From Rothia uropygialis (GTDB lineage: Bacteria; Actinomycetota; Actinomycetes; Actinomycetales; Micrococcaceae), in assembly GCF_004137765.1 (NCBI RefSeq), contig NZ_NOIS01000002.1:124001-188000 (forward strand): a stretch of 64,000 nt of DNA. The letters run 5' to 3'. The first letter of the stretch is position 1, and each line of letters starts with the position of its first letter. Shown here piece by piece: positions 47,811-58,223 of this stretch. The notes below the pieces were generated by a model, which worked only from the letters and a program-made list of their open reading frames with translations, ran no database searches and had not been told where the DNA came from. The position numbers and the translations under genes are program-made.

Positions 47811-48815
47811 GTGACTGTACGTATTGGTATCAATGGTTTTGGTCGTATCGGCCGCAACTTCTTCCGCGCCGTCCGTGAGCAGGGCGAGAACATCGAGATC
47901 GTCGCTGTCAACGACTTGACCAGCCCTGAGACCCTTGCTCACCTCCTCAAGTACGACTCCATCCTCGGACCGCTGAAGGCTGAGGTTGAGGTCAAGGACG
48001 GAAGCATCTTCGTCGACGGCAAGAAGCTCGAGGTCCTTTCCGAAAAGAACCCTGCCGACCTTCCGTGGAAGGATCTCGGTATCGACATCGTTCTGGAATC
48101 GACCGGTTTGTTCACCGATGGTGAGAAGGCCAAGGCTCACCTCGAAGCCGGCGCCAAGAAGGTCGTCATCTCCGCTCCCGGCACCAACCTGGACGGCACC
48201 TTCGTCATGGGTGTGAACGATGACACCTACGACAACGCCACCCAGCATGTTGTGTCGAATGCTTCCTGCACCACCAACTGCTTGGCTCCGCTGGCCAAGG
48301 TTCTGGATCAGAACTTCGGTATCAAGGCCGGACTCATGACCACTATCCACTCCTACACAGCTGACCAGCGTTTGCAGGACGCCCCGCACAAGGATCTGCG
48401 TCGTGCTCGCGCCGCGGCCGTCAACATGATCCCGACCTCGACTGGTGCCGCTCGCACCGTGGGCAAGGTCTACGAACCGGTTGCTGGAAAGCTGGACGGC
48501 ATGGCCTTCCGCGTTCCTACCATCACTGGTTCGATTGTTGACCTTTCCCTGTCTCTCGAGAAGGACGTGACCGCGGAAGAAATCAACGCGGCTGTGAAGG
48601 AAGCAGCAGAAGGCGACTACAAGGGAATCATCAAGTACACCGAGGATCCCATCGTCTCCACGGACATCGTCGGCGAAGAAATCTCCACCGTGTTCGATGC
48701 CGAGCTCACCTCCGTTCTCAACGGTCAGGTCAAGGTCTTCGCCTGGTACGACAACGAGTGGGGTTTCACGTCCCGCACCGTGAAGTTCGTGAACAAGCTG
48801 GCTGCAGAGCTCTAA
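47811..48815 (+). CDS. gap: Glyceraldehyde-3-phosphate dehydrogenase, type I
   Basis: NAD-dependent conversion of glyceraldehyde 3-phosphate to 1,3-bisphosphoglycerate. The 334 residues include the Rossmann start IGINGFGRIGRN and catalytic SNASCTTNC with C153, followed by TIHSYTADQRLQD. GTG 47811 has GAGGAG 11 bases upstream. Codon use suggests high expression. It leads the glycolytic gene row gap-pgk-tpiA. Confidence 0.98.
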   Translation: MTVRIGINGFGRIGRNFFRAVREQGENIEIVAVNDLTSPETLAHLLKYDSILGPLKAEVEVKDGSIFVDGKKLEVLSEKNPADLPWKDLGIDIVLESTGLFTDGEKAKAHLEAGAKKVVISAPGTNLDGTFVMGVNDDTYDNATQHVVSNASCTTNCLAPLAKVLDQNFGIKAGLMTTIHSYTADQRLQDAPHKDLRRARAAAVNMIPTSTGAARTVGKVYEPVAGKLDGMAFRVPTITGSIVDLSLSLEKDVTAEEINAAVKEAAEGDYKGIIKYTEDPIVSTDIVGEEISTVFDAELTSVLNGQVKVFAWYDNEWGFTSRTVKFVNKLAAEL

Positions 48816-48864
48816 GATAGGGATTGGTTCACTTTCCCTACAACGAGGTTTGGAGAAAATCACC

Positions 48865-50088
48865 ATGGCACATGCTCTCGATGAGCTGATTGCCGATGGT
48901 GTCGAGGGCAGGCACGTTCTGGTCCGTTCGGATCTGAACGTGCCCCTCGACGGCACCACGGTGACCGACGATGGTCGAATCAAAGCGTCATTGCCGGTTC
49001 TGAAGAAATTGTCCAAAGCGGGCGCTCGGGTGATCGTGATGGCTCACCTCGGCCGCCCCAAAGGCCAGGTTGACCCGCAGTACTCGCTCGCTCCTGCGGC
49101 CGCGAGGCTGGCGGAACTGGCGGACTTCCAAGTCACAACGGCACACGACGTTGTAGGCGACGATGCTCATGCCAAGGCCGAGGAACAGAAGAACGGTGAC
49201 GTTCTGGTTCTCGAGAACGTGCGTTTCGATCCCCGCGAGACAAGCAAGGACGATGCAGAGCGGGCCGCATTTGCGGACGAGCTCGTTTCTCTTGCCGGGC
49301 AAAACGGCGCGTACGTTGACGACGCATTCGGTGCTGTTCACCGTAAGCACACGTCGGTCTATGATGTCGCCAAGAAACTTCCGGCCTATATGGGTGATTT
49401 GGTCAAGACGGAACTGAACGTTCTGTCGACATTGATCAAGAACCCGGCTCGGCCCTTCGTGGTAGTCATGGGAGGGTCGAAGGTTTCCGACAAACTTGCC
49501 GTTATCGACAACCTGATCGGAAAGGCCGACGCCTTGTTGATCGGCGGTGGCATGGGTTATACCTTCGCGGCTGCCCAAGGCTACAAGGTTGGCAAATCGC
49601 TCCTGGAAAAGGATCAGATCGAGAACGTCAAGAAGTACCTCGAACGCGGTTCGGCCGAAGGCACGGAGTTCGTCTTGGCCACTGACGTGGTGTGGGCTTC
49701 GGCCTTCGCCGCCGACGCACAGAACGAGATCCGTCCTATTGAATCTCTTGAAGAGGGCGAGATCGGTGCGGAGGGCTTGGGCCTGGACATCGGCCCGGAG
49801 ACACAGAAAGTCTTCGCCGAATACATCAAGACGGCCAGAACCGTATTTTGGAACGGGCCGGTGGGGGTCTTCGAGATGGAAGCCTTCGCCGGCGGCACCA
49901 CAACGGTCGCTCAAGCTCTCGCCGACTCGGACGCAATGAGCGTCATCGGCGGCGGGGACTCTGCTTCTGCTGTACGCAACCTCGGTTTCAAGGACGAGGA
50001 CTTCGGGCATATTTCCACCGGCGGTGGCGCTTCCCTCGAGTTCATCGAGGGCAAAGAGCTGCCCGGACTCGAAGCTCTCGGAGCCTAA
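48865..50088 (+). CDS. pgk: Phosphoglycerate kinase
   Basis: Transfers phosphate from 1,3-bisphosphoglycerate to ADP. The 407 residues include RSDLNVPL, HLGRPKG, GGSKVSDKL, GGGMGYTF and GGGDSASA. ATG 48865 is preferred over TTG 48850, which overlaps the GGAG ribosome site at 48852-48855. It lies 49 bases after gap and ends before a terminator. Confidence 0.98.
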   Translation: MAHALDELIADGVEGRHVLVRSDLNVPLDGTTVTDDGRIKASLPVLKKLSKAGARVIVMAHLGRPKGQVDPQYSLAPAAARLAELADFQVTTAHDVVGDDAHAKAEEQKNGDVLVLENVRFDPRETSKDDAERAAFADELVSLAGQNGAYVDDAFGAVHRKHTSVYDVAKKLPAYMGDLVKTELNVLSTLIKNPARPFVVVMGGSKVSDKLAVIDNLIGKADALLIGGGMGYTFAAAQGYKVGKSLLEKDQIENVKKYLERGSAEGTEFVLATDVVWASAFAADAQNEIRPIESLEEGEIGAEGLGLDIGPETQKVFAEYIKTARTVFWNGPVGVFEMEAFAGGTTTVAQALADSDAMSVIGGGDSASAVRNLGFKDEDFGHISTGGGASLEFIEGKELPGLEALGA

Positions 50089-50096
50089 CCGATCTT

Positions 50097-50134
50097 AGGC
50101 GGACCGGCCATGATGTGGTCGGTCCGCCTCTTTT
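50097..50134 (+). terminator. Terminator between pgk and tpiA
   Basis: A 14-base-pair stem (AGGCGGACCGGCCA with TGGTCGGTCCGCCT, including G-U pairs) and 5-base loop, followed by CTTTT. It would reduce read-through into tpiA. Confidence 0.85.
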
Positions 50135-50218
50135 CACTCCACGGGCTCTGCGACACCTCCACGGGGCTGAGCCCGTTTCCTGGCATCACGGACGATGCCC
50201 CACGGAAAGGACACGATC

Positions 50219-51034
50219 TTGACGACACAAACCAACGGTTCCTTCGACCGCACACCGCTGATCGCCGGAAACTGGAAAATGAATATGGACCACGCTGAGG
50301 GTGTTGCACTCGTGCAAAAACTTGCGTGGACTCTCGACGATGCCAACTTCGACTACGACCGGGTCGAAGTCGCGGTTTTCCCGCCGGCCACGGATCTCCG
50401 ATCGGTGCAGTCGCTCGTCAACGGGGACAAGCTCAAGATTGGGTACGGTGCCCAGGATCTTTCGGACCAGGATTCCGGCGCCTACACCGGCGACATCTCC
50501 GGAGCGTTCCTCAAAAAGCTGGATTGCGAATACGTTCTGGTCGGCCACTCTGAACGACGGACAATTCACCACGAGGACGACGAGCTGTGCTCCAAAAAGG
50601 TCGAGGCCGCATACCGGCACGGTCTTACCCCCATTCTCTGCGTGGGCGAGGGTCTCGACGAGCGTCAGGCCGGTAACCACGTGAACTACACGCTGGAGCA
50701 GCTCCGGGGTTCCCTCAAGGGATTGTCAGCGGAGAACGCGAAGTCCGTAGTCGTAGCGTACGAACCGGTGTGGGCCATTGGCACCGGTGAGGTCGCTGGT
50801 CCGGAGGACGCCCAGGAGATGTCGGCAGCCATCCGCGCGGAGTTGGAAAAGCTGTACAATGCGGACACTGCTTCTGCGGTGCGGATCCTGTACGGAGGCT
50901 CTGTCAAGGCCGCCAATGCGGCGGCCACGCTGTCAGAAAAGGACGTCGACGGGGTACTGGTTGGTGGCGCTTCTTTGAAAGCTGAGGAATTCGCTAACAT
51001 CGCGCGTTTTGAGAAGCACGTCGTCTCGGAATAG
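50219..51034 (+). CDS. tpiA: Triose-phosphate isomerase
   Basis: Interconverts dihydroxyacetone phosphate and glyceraldehyde 3-phosphate. It is 271 residues from TTG 50219, giving [28 protein letters not shown] lies 8 bases upstream; ATG 50195 is in frame but lies before the ribosome site. Catalytic K in GNWKMN, H in VGHSERR and E in [11 protein letters not shown] are intact. Confidence 0.97.
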   Translation: MTTQTNGSFDRTPLIAGNWKMNMDHAEGVALVQKLAWTLDDANFDYDRVEVAVFPPATDLRSVQSLVNGDKLKIGYGAQDLSDQDSGAYTGDISGAFLKKLDCEYVLVGHSERRTIHHEDDELCSKKVEAAYRHGLTPILCVGEGLDERQAGNHVNYTLEQLRGSLKGLSAENAKSVVVAYEPVWAIGTGEVAGPEDAQEMSAAIRAELEKLYNADTASAVRILYGGSVKAANAAATLSEKDVDGVLVGGASLKAEEFANIARFEKHVVSE

Positions 51035-51208
51035 GACCGGGGACGTGACGCGGGCACTCGGGCGCGCACGACTCAGTCTAACTTGTCTCGCCCGTCCCGG
51101 ACTCGGCGTGTCCTTGACGCATGGCGTATAGTCGGGTCGGAAAAAGAAATCGTTTGGCTCCTCAATCGGAGACACCAAGCGTCCTAACGTAGGCACCGAA
51201 AGGTCGAA

Positions 51209-51457
51209 GTGGATATTGTACGTTGGATCCTGCTTGGGATCATCGCGCTGACCAGCATCTTGACGGTCTTCTTTGTCTTGCTAAACAAAGGCAAGGGCGG
51301 CGGCCTCTCCGATATGTTCGGCGGAGGCATGACTAGCTCGTTGAATTCATCCGGGGTCGCTTCGAAGAACCTCGTCCGATTGACGGTCACCACGGCCATC
51401 ATTTGGGTGCTTGCGATTATCGGATACGCTCTCTTCTTGCGCTTTACTGCCATCTAG
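51209..51457 (+). CDS. secG: Preprotein translocase subunit SecG
   Basis: Small subunit of the SecYEG protein-export channel. The 82 residues contain two membrane segments (about 2-24 and 56-78) joined by a loop with GKGGGLSDMFGGG, typical of SecG. GTG 51209 follows a CGAAAGG ribosome site. A possible -10 TATAGT lies at 51127-51132. The position after tpiA is usual for Gram-positive bacteria. Confidence 0.96.
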   Translation: MDIVRWILLGIIALTSILTVFFVLLNKGKGGGLSDMFGGGMTSSLNSSGVASKNLVRLTVTTAIIWVLAIIGYALFLRFTAI

Positions 51458-51484
51458 GTCGGTTTGCCGCACGGCTGAAGACGA

Positions 51485-51532
51485 CAAAGGGGCCCGGCCG
51501 CCATCTCCAGAGATGGCGGCCGGGCCCCTTTG
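51485..51532. terminator. Bidirectional terminator between secG and pgl
   Basis: A perfect 22-base-pair stem (51485-51506 with 51511-51532) around a 4-base loop, between convergent genes, with AAA and TTT at the two ends. Confidence 0.92.
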
Positions 51533-51545
51533 ATGTGTGTCAGCC

Positions 51546-52313
51546 TCAGCCCTGCGGGAGCGAATCCGAAGAGATCAAGTACAGGGTTTCCGACAGACCG
51601 CGTGCCCCTGACGCGGGAGTTTCGGCCAGGCCATCTCGGTCGGGCTTTTGGTCCCGAGCAGCCCATACTCGTTCGAACGCGTCCCTTTTGTCCGAACCCG
51701 CCACAAGGAACCAAATACGATCAGAATTATTGATCATGGATCGTGTCATGCTGATCCGTTCCGGCGGCGGCTTGGGGGAGTTCGCCACGCCAACGACGCC
51801 CTCGTGCTCCAGGTGGATTTCTTCCTTGCCGGGAAACAACGATGCAATGTGCCCGTCAGGTCCCATCCCCAAAAGCGACAACGCGAAACGGGGGGAGCTG
51901 TGGCCTTCCTCTGCATAACGAGAAAGCTCATCCGTGTAGGCCTGAGCCGCCTCATACTGGTCGGCATACTCTTCTGCCGCTCCCATGACGTGCAGGTTCG
52001 ACTCGGGAACAGGACCGTGCTCGAAGAAGGCGTCGAAAACCTGCTGCGCATTGCGCTCAGGATCGCCGGATGGCAGGAATCTCTCGTCTGACCACCAGAT
52101 ATGGACCGAAGCCCAGTCGACGGTTCCGGCGAGATTGTTCTGGCTCACGGCTTCCCAAATTCCCGTGCCCAGAGAACCACCTGTGATGCTGATGTGGACG
52201 TCCCTGCCCTGGGTCGTCTGGTCGCCGAGGTACAGGAGCAATCTCGCGGCTGCCGCCTCGGCCACCAGATCTTTCGTCGGGTACTCAATGGCGAGGGGGC
52301 GAGGATTAGGCAT
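51546..52313 (-). CDS. pgl: 6-phosphogluconolactonase
   Basis: Hydrolyses 6-phosphogluconolactone in the oxidative pentose-phosphate pathway. The 255 residues of the NagB/RpiA-like fold contain ITGGSLG, WSDERF, and LGMGPDGHIASLFPG. ATG 52313 overlaps the end of opcA and has GGAGG 6 bases upstream. Last gene of the row tkt-tal-zwf-opcA-pgl. Confidence 0.96.
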   Translation of the reverse strand: MPNPRPLAIEYPTKDLVAEAAAARLLLYLGDQTTQGRDVHISITGGSLGTGIWEAVSQNNLAGTVDWASVHIWWSDERFLPSGDPERNAQQVFDAFFEHGPVPESNLHVMGAAEEYADQYEAAQAYTDELSRYAEEGHSSPRFALSLLGMGPDGHIASLFPGKEEIHLEHEGVVGVANSPKPPPERISMTRSMINNSDRIWFLVAGSDKRDAFERVWAARDQKPDRDGLAETPASGARGLSETLYLISSDSLPQG

Positions 52314-53292
52314 CGTAAACCTCCGTGTAACGCGACGGATCTCCGGCGGGGATCGGAGCAACCCCCTGTGTCAGGGTGACTTCCGAGCGGCTCAGCGCCT
52401 CGTTGAGCACTTCGCCGAAGACCTCGTCCGGATCCAACCGTCTGAGTTCCTCTGCAAGACACTCCGCCAGTGAACGAACCGGCAGAGCCAGCTGCTGATC
52501 TGCGCTCTTAGGGATGGACAGCGTCGCAATATTGCGGCCCGGACGATAGATCGTGACTTCGCCATCTTCTCGACACAAGGTGACCCTATAGAGGCCGCGG
52601 GGTTGCGGGCTTTCCCGAATCTCGACTCGTGCATCGAGCCGGTAACCGAGCCAAGTGCCCAGCAGAAGGACTGACGGCGATTTCTCGGATCCCTCGACAA
52701 TGACCTTGTTGACCGTGTGCTTCTTCGGATCGTCCATGACTGCGGCGAGCTGGATGCGCCACAATGTGAGTCGGGTCCAGGCCAAGTCCGTGTCACCGGG
52801 CGAATACCGTTTGCGCAGATTATTCAGTGAGTCCCATGGAACCTCGGCTCGAGCGGAATCAGTGATTCGTCGGTGAGCGATCTTTCCTATCGAATGCTCG
52901 GCGGGGCACTCGGGTAGGGAGTGAGGCCACCAAGCGACGATGGGAGCATCGGGAAGCAGAAGAGCGGCGATCAAAGATTCGCTCGGGTGCGCCGATTCTC
53001 CCCACCCGCGTAGCACGACGATCTCGCTCGCTCCCGCGTCTCCGCCCATGCTGACTTCCGCGTCCAAGCGGTTCTTGGCATCCGGGTCTTGCGTGATGTG
53101 GACGATGATGCGGCACGGGTGCTCGTGACTGGCAGTGATGGCGGCGTCGATCGCCTTCTCCGAGTGGCCCATGTCGGCCATGATGACGAGCGTCAGCACG
53201 CGTCCGAGCGTGCGAATGCCGGTCTCCTCGCGCATCAGCGCGAGGGCCTTGTCGACCTCTGAACTGGTGGTGTCTTTGAGAGTGCGGATCAT
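52306..53292 (-). CDS. opcA: OpcA, glucose-6-phosphate dehydrogenase assembly/activator protein
   Basis: A 328-residue protein needed for full activity of Zwf in actinobacteria and cyanobacteria. It matches the OpcA family by position and by IRTLKDTTSSEV, a VAWWPHSLP-type segment and a long mixed C-terminal domain. No catalytic residues are expected. ATG 53292 shares one base with the zwf stop and has GGAGGAGG upstream. It is coupled to zwf and pgl. Confidence 0.94.
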   Translation of the reverse strand: MIRTLKDTTSSEVDKALALMREETGIRTLGRVLTLVIMADMGHSEKAIDAAITASHEHPCRIIVHITQDPDAKNRLDAEVSMGGDAGASEIVVLRGWGESAHPSESLIAALLLPDAPIVAWWPHSLPECPAEHSIGKIAHRRITDSARAEVPWDSLNNLRKRYSPGDTDLAWTRLTLWRIQLAAVMDDPKKHTVNKVIVEGSEKSPSVLLLGTWLGYRLDARVEIRESPQPRGLYRVTLCREDGEVTIYRPGRNIATLSIPKSADQQLALPVRSLAECLAEELRRLDPDEVFGEVLNEALSRSEVTLTQGVAPIPAGDPSRYTEVYDA

Positions 53293-54830
53293 TATGGCCT
53301 CCTCCAGGCGCGCCCGTCGCGGGCCAGTAGTCGATGCGCGGATTCCGGACCCCACGAGCCTGGGGCGTATTCCTCCGGCTTGATCCCGCTCTCAGCCCAG
53401 TACTTCTCAAAGGGATCCAGGATCTTCCACGAGAGCTCAACTTCTTCGTGCCGGGGGAACAGCGGCGGTTCGCCGAGAAGGACATCCAGAATCAGGCGCT
53501 CGTAGGCCTCCGGGCTGGATTCTGTGAAGGAATGACCGTAGCCGAAGTCCATGCTGACGTCGCGCAGTTCCATCTGCGTACCCGGCACCTTGGAAGCGAA
53601 TCGGATCGTCACGCCCTCATCGGGCTGGATACGAATCACGATTGCGTTCTGCCCGAATTCTTCGTACGAATTCTCCCGGAACAAGAGATTGGGCGAGCGC
53701 TTGAAAACGACCGCGATTTCGGTGACGCGGCGTCCAAGACGTTTGCCGGCGCGCAGGTAGAAAGGCACCCCGGCCCAACGCCGGTTATTGATATCCAGTT
53801 TGATGGCCGCGAAGGTTTCAGTTCGGGAATTCGCAGGAATGTCCTGTTCTTCCTTGAAGCCTTTGACCTCCTCGCCGCCTTGGAAACCTGCCGCGTACTG
53901 CCCGAGGGATGAATAGCCCTCCACGTCCTCGGGAAGCGTCACAGCTGCCAGTACCTTTGCTTTCTCGTCGCGTAGGTATTCCGCGTCGAAGCGGATCGGC
54001 TCTTCCATTGCGGTCAGAGCCAAAAGCTGCAACAGGTGGTTCTGGATGACGTCGCGTGCCGCTCCAACACCCTCGTAGTAACCCGCACGCGAGCCGATAC
54101 CGATGTCCTCGGCCATCGTGATCTGCACGTGGTCCACGTAGTTGGAGTTCCATAGCGGCTCGAACATCTCATTGGCGAAGCGGAGCGCCAGGATGTTCTG
54201 CACCGTTTCCTTGCCGAGGTAATGGTCGATGCGGAAGACCGAGTCCGCGGGGAAAACGCTTTCTACGATCTCATTGAGTTCGCGAGCGGACTCCAGATTG
54301 TGGCCGAAGGGCTTCTCGATGACGACGCGGCGCCAGCCGTCGGCTTGATCGTGCTCAGCCAGGCCGTTCTCAGCGAGCTGGGCGCAGACCGCTTCGAAGG
54401 CGTTTGGCGGAATGGAGAGGTAGAAAGCATGGTTGCCGCGGGTTCCGCGCGTTTTGTCCAATTCCTCCAGAGTCTCTTTGAGGCGCCGGAAGGCATCCGC
54501 ATCGTCGAACGCGCCTTGGACGAAACGGATTCCGGCGGTCAACTGGTTCCACACGTCCTCGCGGAACGGGGTTCTCGCATGCGCTTCGACCGATTCGCGA
54601 ACTTGGCCACGGAAATCGTCATCGGACCAATCGCGACGGCCGAATCCGACGAGGGCGAAACGGGGAGGGAGGAGGCCGCGGTTCATCAAATCATAAATCG
54701 CGGGGAGAAGTTTCTTGCGGGCCAGGTCACCCGTGACCCCGAAGAGAACCAGAGCAGACGGGCCGGCTACCCGCGTGAGCCTTCGGTCTTGGGGATCACG
54801 CAGGGGGTTTGATTCTTGTGGAGCGGACAC
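53292..54830 (-). CDS. zwf: Glucose-6-phosphate 1-dehydrogenase
   Basis: Makes NADPH and 6-phosphogluconolactone from glucose 6-phosphate. The 512 residues include nucleotide-binding FGVTGDLARKK (about 30-40) and the substrate signature RIDHYLGKE (about 201-209), with EKPFGH before it. GTG 54830 has AAGGA 5 bases upstream. It overlaps opcA by one base; tal lies 92 bases upstream. Confidence 0.98.
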   Translation of the reverse strand: MSAPQESNPLRDPQDRRLTRVAGPSALVLFGVTGDLARKKLLPAIYDLMNRGLLPPRFALVGFGRRDWSDDDFRGQVRESVEAHARTPFREDVWNQLTAGIRFVQGAFDDADAFRRLKETLEELDKTRGTRGNHAFYLSIPPNAFEAVCAQLAENGLAEHDQADGWRRVVIEKPFGHNLESARELNEIVESVFPADSVFRIDHYLGKETVQNILALRFANEMFEPLWNSNYVDHVQITMAEDIGIGSRAGYYEGVGAARDVIQNHLLQLLALTAMEEPIRFDAEYLRDEKAKVLAAVTLPEDVEGYSSLGQYAAGFQGGEEVKGFKEEQDIPANSRTETFAAIKLDINNRRWAGVPFYLRAGKRLGRRVTEIAVVFKRSPNLLFRENSYEEFGQNAIVIRIQPDEGVTIRFASKVPGTQMELRDVSMDFGYGHSFTESSPEAYERLILDVLLGEPPLFPRHEEVELSWKILDPFEKYWAESGIKPEEYAPGSWGPESAHRLLARDGRAWRRP

Positions 54831-54885
54831 ACCAATCCTTTGTTCGAAAAGTGAATCGGTGAATCATCACCGATCGGGAGGGACC

Positions 54886-54913
54886 GTGGAGGGCCTGCTC
54901 CCAGGCCCTCCAC
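54886..54913 (-). terminator. Hairpin after tal
   Basis: A perfect 12-base-pair stem (54886-54897 with 54902-54913) and 4-base loop, just after the tal stop on the minus strand. There is no T run; it may be a partial terminator or stability element before zwf. Confidence 0.6.
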
Positions 54914-54922
54914 GGGATCGCC

Positions 54923-56023
54923 CTACTTGCCGAGAGCCTTCGAGACGGTCTCGAGCAATTCTTCCCAGGAATCCTCGAACTTCTTGATGCCTTCGGTCTC
55001 GAGCTTCTCGACGACCTCGTTGTAGGAGACACCGATCTTCTCCAAAGCATTGATGTCTGCTTCGGCCTGGTCGTACGTCCCGGAGACGGTGTCGCCCGTG
55101 ATCTCGGCGTGATCGGCGGTAGCCTCAAGGGTTTTCTCGGGCATGGTATTGACCGTGTTCGCAACGACCAGTCCGGTCACGTACATCGTGTCCGGGTAAT
55201 TCGGATCCTTGGTGCCCGTAGAGGCCCACAACGGTCGCTGCGGCTTCGCTCCCGCTTCCTCAAGGCGCTTCCAGCGCTCGGTAGAGAATGCTTCCTCGTA
55301 AACCTGGTAGGCGAGACGCGCATTGGCGAGACCGGCCTTGCCCTTCAATTGAAGCGCTTCATCGGTACCGATCTTCTCCAATTGACCGTCCACCTCAGCG
55401 TCCACCCGGGAAACGAAGAACGACGCAACCGAATGGATCTTGCTGAGATCGTGACCGTTCTCGAGAGCACGCTCGAGCCCGATCATGAATGCGTTGATCA
55501 CCGCACGGTAGCGCTCAAGGGAGAAAATCAGGGTCACGTTGACACTGATTCCTTCGGCGATGGTGGCCGAGATGGGTTCGAGACCGGCTTCCGTCGCCGG
55601 AATCTTGATCATGACGTTCTCCCGGCCCACGGACTCGTGAAGACGCTTCGCCATGGCGACCGTCTCATCGGCCTTGTGGGCCAACCGCGGATCGACCTCG
55701 ATCGAAACGCGGCCGTCCACGCCCTGCGACGAATCGTAAATGGTTGCGAAGACATCGCACGCATCGCGGACATCGTCGGTAGTAACCGTGAAAACGGCGT
55801 CCTCGACATCGGCACCGGCCTGGGCGAGCTCACTCACCTGGGCGTCATATGCGTCTCCCTTGGAGAGAGCCTGCGCGAAAATCGTGGGGTTGGTGGTCAC
55901 ACCGACCACGTTGCGGTTCTCGATGAGCTCATCAAGGTTGCCCGTGCCGAGCCGTTCGCGGGACAGATCGTCCAGCCAGATCGAGACGCCGGCGTCGGAT
56001 AGTTTCTGAGTTGATGTTGACAT
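54923..56023 (-). CDS. tal: Transaldolase
   Basis: Moves a dihydroxyacetone unit between sugar phosphates in the non-oxidative pentose-phosphate pathway. The 366 residues contain GVTTNPTIF, the Schiff-base lysine region MIKIPAT, and [22 protein letters not shown] 56023 has GAGGAG 6 bases upstream; the longer frame to 56206 is not conserved. It follows tkt by 82 bases. Confidence 0.97.
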   Translation of the reverse strand: MSTSTQKLSDAGVSIWLDDLSRERLGTGNLDELIENRNVVGVTTNPTIFAQALSKGDAYDAQVSELAQAGADVEDAVFTVTTDDVRDACDVFATIYDSSQGVDGRVSIEVDPRLAHKADETVAMAKRLHESVGRENVMIKIPATEAGLEPISATIAEGISVNVTLIFSLERYRAVINAFMIGLERALENGHDLSKIHSVASFFVSRVDAEVDGQLEKIGTDEALQLKGKAGLANARLAYQVYEEAFSTERWKRLEEAGAKPQRPLWASTGTKDPNYPDTMYVTGLVVANTVNTMPEKTLEATADHAEITGDTVSGTYDQAEADINALEKIGVSYNEVVEKLETEGIKKFEDSWEELLETVSKALGK

Positions 56024-56105
56024 GATTTTCTCCTCGTGACGTTGAAGGGCGTTGGCCAAAAGCACCGGGGCCGCTCGTCCAAGTGAGCGGCCCCGGTACC
56101 GCGGG

Positions 56106-58223
56106 TCAGGCCTTCGAAGCGTGAATGGACTCCTTGGCCGCCTCGACGACGGCTTCTGACGTGATTCCAAATTCCTTGTATAGCGTCTTGTAGTCGGCCG
56201 AAGCACCGAAATGATCGAGAGCGACGGCGCGTCCGGCGGTGCCGATCAGATCGTTCCACGACATTGCGGATCCGGCTTCAACGGAAACGCGCGCGGTCAC
56301 GCTGGCGGGGATCACGGATTCGCGGTACCCGGCATCCTGGCGGTCGAACCATTCGCGGCAGGGCATTGAGACTACTCGAGCAGCCACGCCCTCTTGGCCG
56401 AGGGCTTTGCGGGCCTCCAGCGCGAGCTCAACCTCCGAGCCTGTCGCGATCAGGACGACGTCGGGGGTCGATTCCGTGTCTGCAAGAACGTACCCACCAC
56501 GTGCGGCACCCTCTGCCGAGGCAAATTTCTCGCCGTCAGCATCGGGGTGGATGTCCACACGGGGCAGCGTCGGCAAGCCTTGACGGGTCAGAGCCAGCCC
56601 GGCAGGACGTTCCTTCTGCTCCAGGATCGTGCGCCAAGCGACGGACGTCTCGTTGGCATCCGCGGGCCGGACGACGTCGAGGTTCGGGATGGCACGCAAG
56701 GTCGAAAGCTGCTCGACCGGCTGGTGAGTCGGACCGTCCTCGCCGAGACCGATCGAGTCGTGGGTCCACACGTAGATCGAGGGCACTCCCATCAGGGCCG
56801 ACAGACGGATTGCAGGTCGCTGATAGTCGCTGAAGATCAGGAAGGTTCCGCTGAAGGCGCGGGTGGGGGAGGAAAGAACGATGCCGTTGACGATGGCCGC
56901 GGCAGCGTGCTCTCGAATCCCGAAGTGCAGGACCCTACCGTAAGGATTCGCGGTGAACTTTTTGGTCGAACGACTCGACGGGTTGAAGGAGTCTGCGGAT
57001 TCGATCGTGGTGTTGTTGGAGCCGGCCAGGTCGGCCGAACCGCCCCAGAGCTCGGGGAAGGTTTCAGCGATCGCGTTGATGACCTTGCCGCTCGCAGCGC
57101 GGGTCGCCAAAGAGGCTCCGGCCTCGAAGACAGGGAAGGACTCCTTGTAGTCCTCGGGCAGCCCGCCCTCGGACAAGCGCTTGTACAACTTGGCCGCTTG
57201 CGGGTTCTCTTCCTGCCATTCGCGGAAGGATTTCTCCCATTCTTCGCGTTCGCGGCGAGCACGTTCCTTGACTTCACGCGTATGTGCAAGGATGTCGTCC
57301 TTGATCTGGAACGACTTCTCAGGATCGAAGTCGAGGATTTCCTTGACGGCCTTGACCTCGTCGCCGCCCAAGGCGGAACCGTGGATGCCTCCGGTGTTCT
57401 GTTTATTGGGAGCAGGCCAGCCAATGATGGTCTTCAGAGCGATCAGGGTCGGCTTGTCGGTGACCTTCTTGGCCTCGCGAATCTGGTCGAAGAGCTCCTC
57501 GACGTTCTCGGCGTAACCGCTGCCGCCATTGGTCCAATCGACGGAACGAACGTCCCAACCGTAGGCCTCGTAGCGCTGAGCGACGTCTTCGGTGAACGCA
57601 ACGTCGGTGTCGTCCTCGATCGAGATCTGGTTCTGGTCGTAGAAGACAATGAGATTGCCCAACTGCTGGTGCCCGGCGAGTGAGGACGCTTCCGAAGTGA
57701 CGCCCTCCTCCAGATCGCCGTCGGAGGCAATCGTGTAGATGGTGTGATCGAAGGGGCTTGCGCCTTCAGGGGCCTCGGGATCGAAGAGCCCGCGCATGCG
57801 ACGTTGCGCATAGGCGAAGCCGACGGAAGAGGCCAGGCCCTGGCCCAAGGGACCCGTTGTGATTTCGACGCCCTTGGTGTGCTTGTATTCGGGGTGGCCG
57901 GGAGTCAGCGAGCCCCACGTGCGGAGAGCTTCAAGGTCTTTGAGTTCCAGGCCGTAGCCGGACAGGAAAAGCTGAATATAAAGGGTCAGTGACGAATGCC
58001 CGGGGGAGAGCACGAACCTGTCCCGTCCGGCCCAACGATCGTCCGTCGGGTCATGACGCATGACCTTCTGATGAAGGAGATAGGCCAAGGGTGCGAGGCT
58101 CATGGCCGTACCCGGATGCCCGTTGCCGACCTTCTCCACGGCGTCCGCTGCCAATACACGGACGGTATCGACCGCTCGCTGGTCCTTTTCCGTCCATTCG
58201 AGCTTCCCATTCAGATTCGGCAC
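56106..58223 (-). CDS. tkt: Transketolase
   Basis: Thiamine-diphosphate enzyme that moves two-carbon units between sugar phosphates. The 705 residues contain [18 protein letters not shown], the ThDP/metal motif region [14 protein letters not shown] in the form [22 protein letters not shown] and [20 protein letters not shown] 58223 gives [10 protein letters not shown]... and has AAAGGGG about 6 bases upstream; the longer frame toward 58511 is not conserved. First gene of the pentose-phosphate row. Confidence 0.97.
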   Translation of the reverse strand: MPNLNGKLEWTEKDQRAVDTVRVLAADAVEKVGNGHPGTAMSLAPLAYLLHQKVMRHDPTDDRWAGRDRFVLSPGHSSLTLYIQLFLSGYGLELKDLEALRTWGSLTPGHPEYKHTKGVEITTGPLGQGLASSVGFAYAQRRMRGLFDPEAPEGASPFDHTIYTIASDGDLEEGVTSEASSLAGHQQLGNLIVFYDQNQISIEDDTDVAFTEDVAQRYEAYGWDVRSVDWTNGGSGYAENVEELFDQIREAKKVTDKPTLIALKTIIGWPAPNKQNTGGIHGSALGGDEVKAVKEILDFDPEKSFQIKDDILAHTREVKERARREREEWEKSFREWQEENPQAAKLYKRLSEGGLPEDYKESFPVFEAGASLATRAASGKVINAIAETFPELWGGSADLAGSNNTTIESADSFNPSSRSTKKFTANPYGRVLHFGIREHAAAAIVNGIVLSSPTRAFSGTFLIFSDYQRPAIRLSALMGVPSIYVWTHDSIGLGEDGPTHQPVEQLSTLRAIPNLDVVRPADANETSVAWRTILEQKERPAGLALTRQGLPTLPRVDIHPDADGEKFASAEGAARGGYVLADTESTPDVVLIATGSEVELALEARKALGQEGVAARVVSMPCREWFDRQDAGYRESVIPASVTARVSVEAGSAMSWNDLIGTAGRAVALDHFGASADYKTLYKEFGITSEAVVEAAKESIHASKA

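Noticed and set aside
47805-50010. Two long antisense frames across gap and pgk (47805-49016 and 48988-50010)
   Set aside because: Shadows of high-expression glycolytic genes; no start signals or known domains.
56394-57683. A 429-codon open frame antisense to tkt
   Set aside because: Transketolase is certain on the minus strand; the other frame is a codon-bias artefact.
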